Assembly (NCBI GenBank): GCA_030654805.1
Contig: JAURWR010000069.1
Span: forward strand, 1-64,000
DNA: 64,000 nt
Direction of reading: 5' to 3'
DNA from: Burkholderiaceae bacterium
GTDB taxonomy: Bacteria > Pseudomonadota > Gammaproteobacteria > Burkholderiales > Burkholderiaceae_C
The position numbers were made by a program, and so were the translations under genes. Below, in pieces: positions 1 through 11,110 of the stretch (within the stretch, counting starts at the first letter, position 1; every line of letters begins with the position of its first letter). The notes under the pieces are model-generated. The model ran no database searches, was not told where the DNA came from, and saw only the letters and a list, made by a program, of their open reading frames with translations.

Positions 1-90
1 CGCTTTGATTTTCGCGCAGCGGGTTGCGCCTGCTTTCGGTAGACCACGTCGGGTTCTGCCCAGACAGGTGGGGTTTGCCTTGCTGGCACC

Positions 91-542
91 GCGCCGGGTT
101 TCGGCCCGGCGGCCGAGTAACTTTCTTCTGCTGGCACAGAAGAAAGTCACCAAAGAAGAGTGCCTGAACACCAGCCGATTTGGGTGTCACGCTGCGGCCA
201 GAAGGCTGACGGCAGAGGCTCTGGCACGAGAACGGTCACCGGGCTATGGCCTCGCGTTCCTCGCTAACGCCAATCCGCTTGTTCTCGTTACGGCTCGACC
301 CTGCGGGTCATCGTCGCGATGACCCGCAGGGTCGAGCTGTGTCGATACCGAGTCGTCTGAATGTGAGCGAGGAAACCGCTGAAGTAGCTCGGAGAGTGTT
401 CTCGAGCCAGAGCCTTTGGAGGAGGTGTGTAGCCGAAGCGAGCCGATCAAATGGCTGGTGTTCGGGCCCTCTTTTTTGGTTACGTTTTTCTGGGCCGGCA
501 GAAAAAAGTAACTCGGCAGCCGGGCCGAAACCCGGCGGGCTG
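91..542. repeat. Dispersed inverted-arm repeat element, copy 1 (~95-nt imperfect inverted arms, internal hairpins)
   Basis: Left arm gcgccgggtttcggcccggcggccgagtaactttcttctgctggcacagaagaaagt...gaacaccagcc is the imperfect reverse complement of right arm ggctggtgttcgg...cagaaaaaagtaactcggcagccgggccgaaacccggcgggc; a second copy is at 39526-39918. Confidence 0.85.
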
Positions 543-559
543 CAACGCAAAAAGCCCCA

Positions 560-966
560 TCAAGCAGTAGCTCGACCCTGCAAGACAAGCGAACCAAACT
601 CCGAATCGGTAAACAACAACGACCGAGTCAAAAACCGCAACCCCAGCGACCCTTCGAGAGAGAACATCCCACCCCGTCCCGGCACCACGTCGATGATCAG
701 CTGCGTGTGCTTCCAGTACTCGAACTGCGACGCGCTGATGTAGAACGGCATGCTGCCGATGTACCCGAGCAGCTTGTCCTGATCGCCGATCAGGAACTCG
801 CCAGCCGGATAGCACATCGGCGCGCTGCCATCGCAGCAACCACCCGACTGGTGAAACATCACCGGGCCGTGCAGCGCCACGATGCGCCCGAGCAGTTCGA
901 GCGTCGCTGCAGTCGCGGTGACCTGCAGCGGCGCTTCGGCCAGCGCGGCCTGATCGAGCAAGACGC

Positions 967-970
<4 letters not shown>
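560..970 (-). CDS. DUF779 domain-containing protein (probable TTG start overlapping the ALDH stop)
   Basis: Translation [39 protein letters not shown]...[21 protein letters not shown] matches DUF779; sits directly downstream of ALDH, its usual neighbour. Confidence 0.85.
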
Positions 971-2487
<1,517 letters not shown>

Positions 2488-2781
2488 GTCGTGTCTCCAA
2501 AGGTGAGGTTGATCGCTGGCGAGGGTCGGAGGATCGCGCGCCGACAGCGGCGCACAGGTCCCCGAAATCATCGGGCCGGGAGAGCATTGTTCGGCGCTGC
2601 GATCGGCCTGCGTAGCGCAGGCGATCCCTTATGACCTGGCGTGCATAGCGACGCGGGCGGTGCTGATTTCGGGATCAAACCGACCCTTCTGTGGCGCGCT
2701 GCCACACCCCTGGGCGGCAGGGGTCTTGGGATGCAGGGCGTGTGCGCTGTTTTGGACCAGCCGCCCCGGCACGATCGCCGC

Positions 2782-3615
2782 TCAGGGCTTCGCGTTGGCG
2801 TTCGGGAAGAACAGCTGCTCGCCGCCGATCTTGTAGCCGGCGATCGCGGCCTGCCCGTCGGTCGACACGACCCAGTCGGCGAAGGCCTGCGCCAGCTCGG
2901 TCTTCGTGTGAGGGTGCTTGGCCGGGTTGACGACGATCACGCCGTACTGGTTGAAGAGCTTGGTGTCGCCCGCGACGAGGATGGCCAGGTCGCCGCGGTT
3001 CTTGAAGTTGAGCCAGGTGCCACGGTCGGTCAGCGCGTAGGCATTCGTCGACGACGCGATGTTGAGCGCCGGGCCCATGCCGCAGCCGCACTCCTTGTAG
3101 CCTGGCACCTTGCCTGCAGGCGGATCGATGCCGACCGCTTTCCAGAAGCGCAGCTCGGCGGCGTGCGTGCCGCTCTTGTCGCCGCGCGACACGAAGGACG
3201 CGCCCTGGGCCGTCGACAGCTTGCGCAGCGCCTCGGCCACGTCCTTGCCCTTGACGCCGGCGGGATCGTCCTTCGGTCCGACCACGACGAAATCGTTGTA
3301 CATGACCGGCATTCGCTTGAGGCCGAATCCTTCGGCGACGAATTTCTCCTCGGCGACCTGGTCGTGCACGAACAGCACGTCGGCATCGCCGCGTCGGCCC
3401 AGGTCGAGCGCCTGTCCGGTGCCCAGGGCGACGACCTTGATGTCGATGTTGCGCGCCGCCTTGAAGGCCGGCAGCAGGTGCGCGAACAGCCCCGACTGCT
3501 CGGTGCTGGTGGTCGAAGCCATCACGATGCTGCGTTCCTGCGCGTTGGCGGCCCATCCACAGACGGCAATGAATGCACCGAGCAGCACTCGTCGCGGGAA
3601 GCTCTTCAAACCCAT
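2782..3615 (-). CDS. tupA: Tungstate-type ABC transporter substrate-binding protein
   Basis: Signal peptide then SIVMASTTSTEQSGLFAHLLPAFKA, the TTTS-type motif of TupA; followed by ATPase and permease genes. Confidence 0.85.
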   Translation of the reverse strand: MGLKSFPRRVLLGAFIAVCGWAANAQERSIVMASTTSTEQSGLFAHLLPAFKAARNIDIKVVALGTGQALDLGRRGDADVLFVHDQVAEEKFVAEGFGLKRMPVMYNDFVVVGPKDDPAGVKGKDVAEALRKLSTAQGASFVSRGDKSGTHAAELRFWKAVGIDPPAGKVPGYKECGCGMGPALNIASSTNAYALTDRGTWLNFKNRGDLAILVAGDTKLFNQYGVIVVNPAKHPHTKTELAQAFADWVVSTDGQAAIAGYKIGGEQLFFPNANAKP

Positions 3616-4313
3616 GGCAGTTCTCCTTTCAAAAACAGAGCGGCTTCCGCCGGCAGGGTGCCGTGGAAGAAGTGATCGGTGGCGACATCGGCCAGCACGC
3701 GGCCGGTCTCGACGTACAGCACGCGGCAACTGAGGCGCTTGACCTGGCCGAGGTTGTGCGAGCTCATCACGACGGTGATGCCCTGCGCCGCAAAGCCGGC
3801 GATCAGGTCCTCGACCTCGCGCTTGGCGCTCGGGTCGAGGCTGGCGGTCGGCTCGTCGAGCAGCAGCAGCTGCGGCTTCAGCGCCCAGGCCCGGGCCAGC
3901 GCGGCGCGCTGCTGCTGCCCGCCCGACAGCGTGCGACCGGGCCGTTGCGCCTGCGCCGCCAGACCGACCTGCTCCAGCGCATGCATCGCGATCTCGCGGC
4001 GCTCGGCCGCCGAGCGTCCCTGCAAACGCAGCCCGAGTTCGATGTTGGCCAGCAAGCTGTCGCGCAGCATGAAGGGGCGCTGGAACACCATCGCGATGCG
4101 CGGCGCGTCGGCATCGGCCGCGATCGTGCGCAGGCCAGCGGTCAACGGCACCAGCCCGTGCAAGGCACGCAGCAGCGTCGTCTTGCCGGCGCCGTTGGCA
4201 CCGACCAGCGCGATGCGCTCGCCAGGCCGCACCGCCAAGTCGATGCGATCGAGCACCGTGCGACCGCCCAGAACGACCGTGCCTCCCCGCAACTCGACGA
4301 GCGGCGCACTCAT
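3606..4313 (-). CDS. tupC: ABC transporter ATP-binding protein (tungstate/molybdate-type)
   Basis: Walker A GANGAGKTTLLRAL, signature LSGGQQQRAALARAW, Walker B LLLLDEPTASLDP; operon with tupA-like. Confidence 0.85.
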   Translation of the reverse strand: MSAPLVELRGGTVVLGGRTVLDRIDLAVRPGERIALVGANGAGKTTLLRALHGLVPLTAGLRTIAADADAPRIAMVFQRPFMLRDSLLANIELGLRLQGRSAAERREIAMHALEQVGLAAQAQRPGRTLSGGQQQRAALARAWALKPQLLLLDEPTASLDPSAKREVEDLIAGFAAQGITVVMSSHNLGQVKRLSCRVLYVETGRVLADVATDHFFHGTLPAEAALFLKGELPWV

Positions 4314-5029
4314 GCGCGTGCCACCCGCACGTCGGCACGAACGCGCCAGTCACGCAGCACCGCGACCAGCGCGTTCATCAGCAACACGACCGTCAGCAAC
4401 ACGAAGCCCAGCGCCAGCGCCAGCGGCAGGTCGCCCTTGCTGGTCTCGAGCGCGATCGCGGTGGTCATCACGCGCGTCACGCCGTCGATGTTGCCGCCGA
4501 CGATCATCACCGCGCCGACCTCCGACACCGCGCGGCCGAACGCCACCAGCGCCAGCGTGAACAGCACCATGCGCTCGTCCCACGCGATGATCAGCGCGCA
4601 GGCGAAGCGGCTCGCACCCAGCGATTGCAGTTGCTCGCCGTGGTCGCGCATCGCATCCTCGATGGTCTGGCGCGCCAGCGCCGCCACGATCGGCGTCACC
4701 AGGATGGCCTGCGCGACCACCATCGCCGACGGCGTGAACAGGATACCCATCGAGCCCAGCGGACCGGCGCGCGACAGCAGCAGATAGACCAGCAGCCCGA
4801 CCACCACCGACGGCAGCGCAAGCAGCGTGTTCATCAGCACCAGCACCGCGCGACGCCCGCGAAACTGCCCGACCGCGACGGCCGCACCGAGCAGCAGGCC
4901 GACGGTGGTCGCGATCACGCAGGCCGCCGCACTGACGCCCAGCGACAGGCCGACGATCTTCCACAGCTGGGGGTCCCCACTGGTCACCAACTGGAGGATG
5001 CCGAGCAGGCTGTCGAAAAACGCGGTCAT
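4310..5029 (-). CDS. tupB: ABC transporter permease (tungstate-type)
   Basis: Polytopic protein; EAA-like region FACALIIAWDERMVLFTLALVAFGRAVSEVGAVMIVGGNIDGVTRVMTTAIALE typical of TupB/ModB. Confidence 0.85.
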   Translation of the reverse strand: MTAFFDSLLGILQLVTSGDPQLWKIVGLSLGVSAAACVIATTVGLLLGAAVAVGQFRGRRAVLVLMNTLLALPSVVVGLLVYLLLSRAGPLGSMGILFTPSAMVVAQAILVTPIVAALARQTIEDAMRDHGEQLQSLGASRFACALIIAWDERMVLFTLALVAFGRAVSEVGAVMIVGGNIDGVTRVMTTAIALETSKGDLPLALALGFVLLTVVLLMNALVAVLRDWRVRADVRVARA

Positions 5030-5108
5030 GGAATCGAAGGGAGAAACGCAGTGCGGGAGGCGACGCTTATCCTAGGTCCCAACGACCCGCCCGACCCTAT
5101 GAAGTCGA

Positions 5109-6242
5109 ATGCATAAGATTTCGCTCAACTACGCGCTGGTCGGTGACCGCACGACGCCTTCGACGTCCGCTGCCACGGACTCGAACCCCGGCGCGCAGGA
5201 CCTGCATCACCCGCTGATGACCCTGCTCGATGCGATCCATCGCAGCGGGTCGATCTCGGGCGCGGCCCGCCTGCTCGGTCTGTCGTATCGGCATGTCTGG
5301 GGCGAGCTCAAGCGCTGGGAGATCGAACTCGGCCACACACTGGTCGTCTGGGCCAAGGGGCAACCGGCGACGCTGTCGCCGTTCGGCGCCAAGCTGCTGT
5401 GGGCCGAGCGCCACGCACAGGCCCGCCTGGCGCCGCAGATCGAGGCGATGCGCGTCGAACTGCAGCGCGCGTTTGCGATCGCCTTCGACGAGAGCGCCGG
5501 CGTGATCCCGATGTACGCCAGCCACGACCACGCGCTGCCGCGCCTGCGCGAGTGGGTGCAGGCCCGGCACCGGCTGCACCTCGACATCCAGTTCACCGGC
5601 AGCGTCGACGCGCTGGCCGCCCTCAACGAAGGCCGCTGCCTGCTGGCCGGCTTCCACGCGCTGACGGCAGCGCCGCTGCGCTCGCCGACGGCCCGCGTCT
5701 ACCGGCCGATGCTGAAGCCGGGGCGACACAAGCTGATCGGCTTCGCGCAGCGCAATCAGGGGTTGATGGTCGCGGCGGGCAACCCGCTCGACATCCATTC
5801 ACTCCACGATCTGACGCGCCCCGGGCTGCGCTTCGTGCACCGCCCGCGCGGCACCGGAACGCGCGTGGTGCTGGAAGAACTGCTGGCGGCGCAGCACCTC
5901 AAGCCGGAGCAGATCGGCGGCTTCGACCGCACCGAGCCCTCGCACCAGGCGGCCGCAGTCGTGGTCGCCAGCGGCAACGCCGATGCCGCCTTCGGCATCG
6001 AAGTCGCAGCGCTCGACAACGGCCTCGACTTCGTGCCGCTGGCACGCGAGAACTATTTCCTGGTAACCCTGGCCGCGCAACTCGAACACCCACATGTTGC
6101 GGCGCTGCTGCGCGCGCTGCGCGAACCGGCGTGGCAATCGATCATCGAAAGCATCCCCGGCTACAGCGCGACCGGCAGCGGCGAGGTGCTGTCGCTGCGT
6201 GCGGTGCTGCCGTGGTGGACCTACCGCAAGCCGAAGACGTAG
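5109..6242 (+). CDS. ModE-type winged-helix regulator fused to a periplasmic-binding-like (TupA/PBP-type) domain
   Basis: N-term LLDAIHRSGSISGAARLLGLSYRHVWGELKRWE (ModE-like HTH); C-term GLMVAAGNPLDIHSLHDLTRPGLRFVHRPRGTGTRVVLEELL (PBP-like). Divergent from tupBCA. Confidence 0.82.
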   Translation: MHKISLNYALVGDRTTPSTSAATDSNPGAQDLHHPLMTLLDAIHRSGSISGAARLLGLSYRHVWGELKRWEIELGHTLVVWAKGQPATLSPFGAKLLWAERHAQARLAPQIEAMRVELQRAFAIAFDESAGVIPMYASHDHALPRLREWVQARHRLHLDIQFTGSVDALAALNEGRCLLAGFHALTAAPLRSPTARVYRPMLKPGRHKLIGFAQRNQGLMVAAGNPLDIHSLHDLTRPGLRFVHRPRGTGTRVVLEELLAAQHLKPEQIGGFDRTEPSHQAAAVVVASGNADAAFGIEVAALDNGLDFVPLARENYFLVTLAAQLEHPHVAALLRALREPAWQSIIESIPGYSATGSGEVLSLRAVLPWWTYRKPKT

Positions 6243-6250
6243 CCGAAGGC

Positions 6251-9223
6251 TCAGCGACGCTGCGCCGATTCGGCCACCGCTTCTTCGCCCACCAGCGACG
6301 GCGAGAGCAACGCCTCCTGCACCCGCTGCGACACCAGCGCGCGGGCACGCTGCACGCCATCGACATCACCGAAGCGCAAGGCAGCGTCGAGCGATGCCGC
6401 CGCATCGGCGAGCGTGTTCGCACCGATGCGTTCCGCGATGGCTTGCAGATCGTGCACCAGGCGCAGCGCGGGAGCCACATCGGTGGCATTCAGCGCGCTG
6501 CCGATGTCCTGGTTCCACGAGCCCATGAACACCTTGGCATGCGCCAGCAGGCGTTGGTAAAGCGCATGGTCTTCGTTCAAGGCCGACAAGGCTGCGGACG
6601 TGTCGATGGCATCCAACGGAGCCGGGACACTTTCCGCCACGGCCCCCGTCACCACCGCAACAGGCGGCGGCAGGTCGCGGTCGACCCAGGGGCTGGCGAC
6701 CGACGGCTTCACCGCAGACTGCGCACCCGGCCGCCCCCGAACCGTCGTCAGAGCCATGACCGCATCGATCAGCCGCTGACGACTCAGGGGCTTGGTCAGG
6801 TGGGCATCGCAGCCGGCGTCGAGGCTGCGTTGCTCGTCGCTGTCGAAGGCGTTCGCGGTGAGCGCCACCACCGGGGTGCGCGCGCGACCGTCCTCGGATT
6901 CGATGCGACGGATTTCGCGTGTCGCTGCGAGGCCGTCCATGCCGGGCATCTGCACATCCATCATGACCAAGCTGTAGCGGCCGCTCTCGAACTTGCCGAT
7001 CGCCGCCTCGCCGCTGCGGGCCATTTCGACCGTGAAACCGGTGTCGCGCAGCAGCGCCTCGGTCACGATCAGGTTCACGTCGTTGTCGTCGACCAGCAGG
7101 ATCGGCGGCGCCGGGGCATCGTCATCACGAGGCAGGTTCACCTCACCCATCAGTGACCGCTGTGCGGGTGGTTCGGTCGACAACGGTGTTTCATAGCGCA
7201 CCTCGGCGTCCTCGGAAACCGACGGTGCCTCGATCGTGAAGCTGAAGGTCGAACCCAGACCGGGTCGGCTTTCGACCCGGATGGTTCCACCCATCAGCTC
7301 GACCAGGCTCTTGGTGATGGACAGCCCGAGGCCGGTGCCGCCGTATGAACGCGTCACACCCCCATTGGCCTGCACGAAAGGCTGGAATATGAGCTCGAAC
7401 TTGCTGCTCACGATGCCGATCCCGGTGTCGGCGACATCGAAGCGCAGCAGACCGTTCGGCTCGCGATGCACCTCGATCGACACGCCGCCCTGCTGGGTGA
7501 ACTTGATCGCGTTGCCGACGAGGTTGACGATCGCCTGCCCCAGCCGCTGCCGGTCGCCTTCGATGCGCGGGCCGACCGCGTCATCGATTCGCCAGCTCAA
7601 CGCGAGGTGCCTGGCCTCGGCCAGCGGCTTCAGCAGCGCCATCTGCTCAGCGAGCAGGTCGCGCAGCGAAAACGCCGCGCGGTCGAGTTCGAGCTTGCCG
7701 GCCTCGATTTTCGACAGATCGAGCAGATCGTTGATCAGGTTGCAAAGCGTCGCACCGGAGCTGCGAAACACATCGACGTAACGCCGTTGCTCGGTCGACA
7801 ACTCGGTGCGCGACAGCACCTCGGCGATGCCGAGCACCGCATTGAGCGGGGTGCGGATCTCGTGGCTGACGCTGGCGAGGAATTCGCTCTTGGCCTGGTT
7901 GGCCGCTTCGGCCACGGCGCGTTCATGCGTCAACCGGAGATTGGCCTGAATCGTCCGGCGCCACTGCGTCGCTGCGGACAGCACGAACACCAGCGCCACC
8001 ACGCAGGCGGGCGTCACGACATCGATCCACTGCCAGCCGCGCGCCAGCCAGAGCAGGCTGATGGCAAGGATCGCTGCGAGCGTCAGCAGCGCCCACGCAC
8101 CGTCGAGCGCCAGCACCGGCCGGCCCCGGCGCCAGAGCGCAGCGCACGGCAGCAGTGCCACAGCGATCAACAGCGCCTGCACCGGCGCACTGACCGGTTG
8201 CAGCACCTGATCGCGGGCCAGCGCGCCCTGGAACATCGCCAGCAGGGCGGTGCCCGAGCGCGGACCGAGCGGCGTGATCACGTCGTCACCGAGGAAGGCG
8301 CTGCTGCCGACGTACACCGTGCGTCCCTTGATCGCAGCGCGCAGCTTCGGGGTGTCCTCGGCACCGAGCGCGGCAGCCATCACGGACTCGAAGCTGAGCG
8401 TGCGCACCGCGTCGGCGTTGGTCGGCAGCACGACATGCGCCGTTCCCTGCTCATCGACCGGCCAGCGGTGCTCGCCCACGAGCACGTCGCTGCGTGTGTG
8501 ACTGAACACGCGCGCCGCCTCGTCCATCCCGACCAGCACGCCCGCCACCGGCAAGGAAGGCAGCACGCGCGTGTCGACCTGCTGCACCAACGGCAACCGG
8601 CGCATCCGGCCATCGGCATCGAGCGGGGTGCTGATGACGCCCAGGGCGCCGGGCTGCGCCAGCGCAGACAGCAGTGGCTGCGACGGCAGCGACATCGCCG
8701 GCCAGCGCGTCGAGTCGCTGTTCGGCGGGGCGCTCATCGACAGGCGGTCGATGTCGATGGAGGTCGTCGCGCTGTCCTCGATCGCCTGCTTCATGCCCGA
8801 GGCAGCCAGCACCACGTCGGCACGCTGGTTGATGGCCCGCGCCAGCAGATCGTCTCCCTGACGCGGGCCGCCGAAGACGATGTCGAACACGACCGCGCGG
8901 GCTCCGGCGTCGCGCAGGTAATCGAGCATCAGCGCGTAGGCGTCGCGCCGAAACGGCCAGTCGCCGAGCTGCGGCGCCATCGCCTGCAGCGAGGCGTCAT
9001 CGATGTCCACGATGACGAGTTCGTCGAACTGCTGAGCAGACGCGATCCAGCGCATTCCCACGTCGCCGATCGCATCGGTGAGCCTTTCGTGCAGGGAACT
9101 TTGCGCCACCAGCCAGGCAAGAAGCAGTGCCACCACCGGCACCCAGGCCAGGCCATACCAACACTCGGCCGTCGCACTGGAGGGGACGGAGCTCAACCTG
9201 GTTGGGGCAGTCGCCATGGCCAT
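6251..9223 (-). CDS. CHASE2-domain hybrid histidine kinase with receiver and Hpt-like C-terminus
   Basis: N-term CHASE2-like ([45 protein letters not shown]), H-box [34 protein letters not shown], receiver [10 protein letters not shown]...[13 protein letters not shown]. Confidence 0.9.
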   Translation of the reverse strand: MAMATAPTRLSSVPSSATAECWYGLAWVPVVALLLAWLVAQSSLHERLTDAIGDVGMRWIASAQQFDELVIVDIDDASLQAMAPQLGDWPFRRDAYALMLDYLRDAGARAVVFDIVFGGPRQGDDLLARAINQRADVVLAASGMKQAIEDSATTSIDIDRLSMSAPPNSDSTRWPAMSLPSQPLLSALAQPGALGVISTPLDADGRMRRLPLVQQVDTRVLPSLPVAGVLVGMDEAARVFSHTRSDVLVGEHRWPVDEQGTAHVVLPTNADAVRTLSFESVMAAALGAEDTPKLRAAIKGRTVYVGSSAFLGDDVITPLGPRSGTALLAMFQGALARDQVLQPVSAPVQALLIAVALLPCAALWRRGRPVLALDGAWALLTLAAILAISLLWLARGWQWIDVVTPACVVALVFVLSAATQWRRTIQANLRLTHERAVAEAANQAKSEFLASVSHEIRTPLNAVLGIAEVLSRTELSTEQRRYVDVFRSSGATLCNLINDLLDLSKIEAGKLELDRAAFSLRDLLAEQMALLKPLAEARHLALSWRIDDAVGPRIEGDRQRLGQAIVNLVGNAIKFTQQGGVSIEVHREPNGLLRFDVADTGIGIVSSKFELIFQPFVQANGGVTRSYGGTGLGLSITKSLVELMGGTIRVESRPGLGSTFSFTIEAPSVSEDAEVRYETPLSTEPPAQRSLMGEVNLPRDDDAPAPPILLVDDNDVNLIVTEALLRDTGFTVEMARSGEAAIGKFESGRYSLVMMDVQMPGMDGLAATREIRRIESEDGRARTPVVALTANAFDSDEQRSLDAGCDAHLTKPLSRQRLIDAVMALTTVRGRPGAQSAVKPSVASPWVDRDLPPPVAVVTGAVAESVPAPLDAIDTSAALSALNEDHALYQRLLAHAKVFMGSWNQDIGSALNATDVAPALRLVHDLQAIAERIGANTLADAAASLDAALRFGDVDGVQRARALVSQRVQEALLSPSLVGEEAVAESAQRR

Positions 9224-9231
9224 GCGGTCTC

Positions 9232-10950
9232 TCAGAGCAGCAAAAGCATCAGGCCACCCGGCACCAGCCACCACCAGGGCGAGCGAGGGACATCGATCTG
9301 CTGTGGCGTACCGAACGGGCCCTCGAACCCATCGGACTCGATGGTGCGTGCTCGCAGGTAGTAGGTGCCCGGGGCCGGGTATTTGAGCAACGTCTGCGCG
9401 GCATCGGTCGTCTCGTCGAGCACGACCTGAGCGAAGTCGCCGTCCGTGGCGACCTGGAAGCGCACCTTTCGGCCGGCCTCGGGGCGTTGCCAGCGCAACA
9501 ACAGTCCATCCGCGCCCGGTTCCGGTGGGTCCAGCGCCGGGCTGACAGGCTCGGGCTTCTGCGTGTATGACTGAACATCGCCGAACGGCCCGAGATCACC
9601 GTCGGCCGCGATGCTGGCGACACGCCAGTGGTAGCGGCCGGGCGGCAAGGACATGCTGCGCGAGGTCTCAGTCAGATCGCTGCTGTCGAACAGCGCGCTC
9701 TTGAAGTCGGGATCGGTGGCCACCTGCAGGCGAAAACGGGCGGCCGCCATCGGACGCGCCCAGCGCAGTTCGGCGGCCTCACCGTAAGCGTTACCGCCGT
9801 TCGCCGGTGCGCTCGTGAACGGGGGCTCGGGCCGGGCGTTCAGCACGAAAGTCGCACTGGCATCCAGTCCTTCGAGCGACTGCGCATCGAGCGCCCTCGC
9901 CCGCAGCCGATAGCGCCCATCGGGCAGATCGGCCCAGCGCGCCGAGGCGTCTGTGAACACCCCGTCGAGCAGAAGTTGGTCGCTTGAATCTGCCGCGTAG
10001 ATTTGCGCACGGTAGCCCCTTGCTCCCGGCATCGCCGGCCAGGACAGGCGCAGTGGTACACGTTCGAGCAGCGGTTCCACCGCGCTCAGGTCCGGCGCAC
10101 CGATCAGACGTTGCGGCGCCGCGATCGGTCGGCCCGCCTCGGCCACGATGCCGAGACCGGCATCGACGGTGACCCCGTTCTGGGTCCTGTTGTCTGCGAC
10201 TTTGACGGCCCCGATCCCGGTGGCCACCACACTGCCTACCAGCACCTCGGCGCGCGTCACCGACGGGTTCGGATCGACGCGGGCGCGGAACTCGGTGCCG
10301 CGCACCCCGAGGTTGACCGCCGGGGTGCGGATCTCGAAACGGGTGTCGCGCGCTGGGCGCGGCACCACCAGGGCATCGGCGCTGCCGCGCTCCAGTCGCA
10401 CCTTCAGGCTGGGCCGGGCCGCCCGACCGACCGCGAGCAGTTCCACGATCGCGACCTCGCTGTCGGGCACCACCAGCAGCCGCGATCCATCCGCAAAGCG
10501 CAATGTCAATGAGGAATCGGCTGCGGTGCGCACGACATCGCCGGCGCGCAGCGTGGCGCCGATCGGCACGGTGACCGCCGGCTCGGATGGGGAGTGCCGC
10601 ACCATCACGTCGCCCCGCACGAACACGGCCTCTGCCACGGTGACCATCTGGCGCAGCCAATCGGTCGGGATGCGCACCTCGCTGCCCGGCACCAACCGCA
10701 GCGGATCGGCGATCCGGTTCAGCCGTTGCAGTCGCGGCCAGTCCGCAGGGCGAACCATGTACTCATCGGAAATACCGATCAGCGTGTCGCCCGGAACAAT
10801 GCGGTAGGACCACGCATCGATGGCGGCAGTGGTTTCTGAGGTCTGTGCGCGTGCCGCCATCGGGGCAGCAAGAGCAAACGCCAGGACACCGCACCAGAGC
10901 GTCGCGATCGCGGCGCACGGCATTCGACGAGGCGTACAACGGATGTTCAT
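9232..10950 (-). CDS. FecR domain-containing protein with LysM and Fn3-like repeats
   Basis: Signal peptide; LysM YRIVPGDTLIGISDEYMVRPADWPRLQRLNRI; FecR-type VRTAADSSLTLRFADGSRLLVVPDSEVAI...VNLGVRGTEFRA; C-terminal hydrophobic tail SPWWWLVPGGLMLLLL. Confidence 0.88.
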   Translation of the reverse strand: MNIRCTPRRMPCAAIATLWCGVLAFALAAPMAARAQTSETTAAIDAWSYRIVPGDTLIGISDEYMVRPADWPRLQRLNRIADPLRLVPGSEVRIPTDWLRQMVTVAEAVFVRGDVMVRHSPSEPAVTVPIGATLRAGDVVRTAADSSLTLRFADGSRLLVVPDSEVAIVELLAVGRAARPSLKVRLERGSADALVVPRPARDTRFEIRTPAVNLGVRGTEFRARVDPNPSVTRAEVLVGSVVATGIGAVKVADNRTQNGVTVDAGLGIVAEAGRPIAAPQRLIGAPDLSAVEPLLERVPLRLSWPAMPGARGYRAQIYAADSSDQLLLDGVFTDASARWADLPDGRYRLRARALDAQSLEGLDASATFVLNARPEPPFTSAPANGGNAYGEAAELRWARPMAAARFRLQVATDPDFKSALFDSSDLTETSRSMSLPPGRYHWRVASIAADGDLGPFGDVQSYTQKPEPVSPALDPPEPGADGLLLRWQRPEAGRKVRFQVATDGDFAQVVLDETTDAAQTLLKYPAPGTYYLRARTIESDGFEGPFGTPQQIDVPRSPWWWLVPGGLMLLLL

Positions 10951-11070
10951 GGTGGGGCCTCGCTGGTTTCAGTGCCGTCCGGCAGCTCGGGCCCCCGGGC
11001 CTTGCAGCTGTGTCGTTCAGAGCACACCGTTCCCATACCGGATGCGGCCAGCAGGATACCGCGCCAAGGG

Positions 11071-11100
11071 AAAAACAGCCCCCCCATGAAGGGGCATGTT
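11071..11100 (-). terminator. Probable rho-independent terminator downstream of senA
   Basis: Minus strand: aacatGCCCCttcatgGGGGggctgtttttccc, GC stem followed by T5, just after the 11111 stop. Confidence 0.6.
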
Positions 11101-11110
11101 CAGAGGCGAC

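Noticed and set aside
91-542. Repeat copy 1 as a protein-coding or autonomous insertion sequence
   Set aside because: No transposase-like ORF; overlapping ORFs are short, low-complexity and non-homologous between the two copies.
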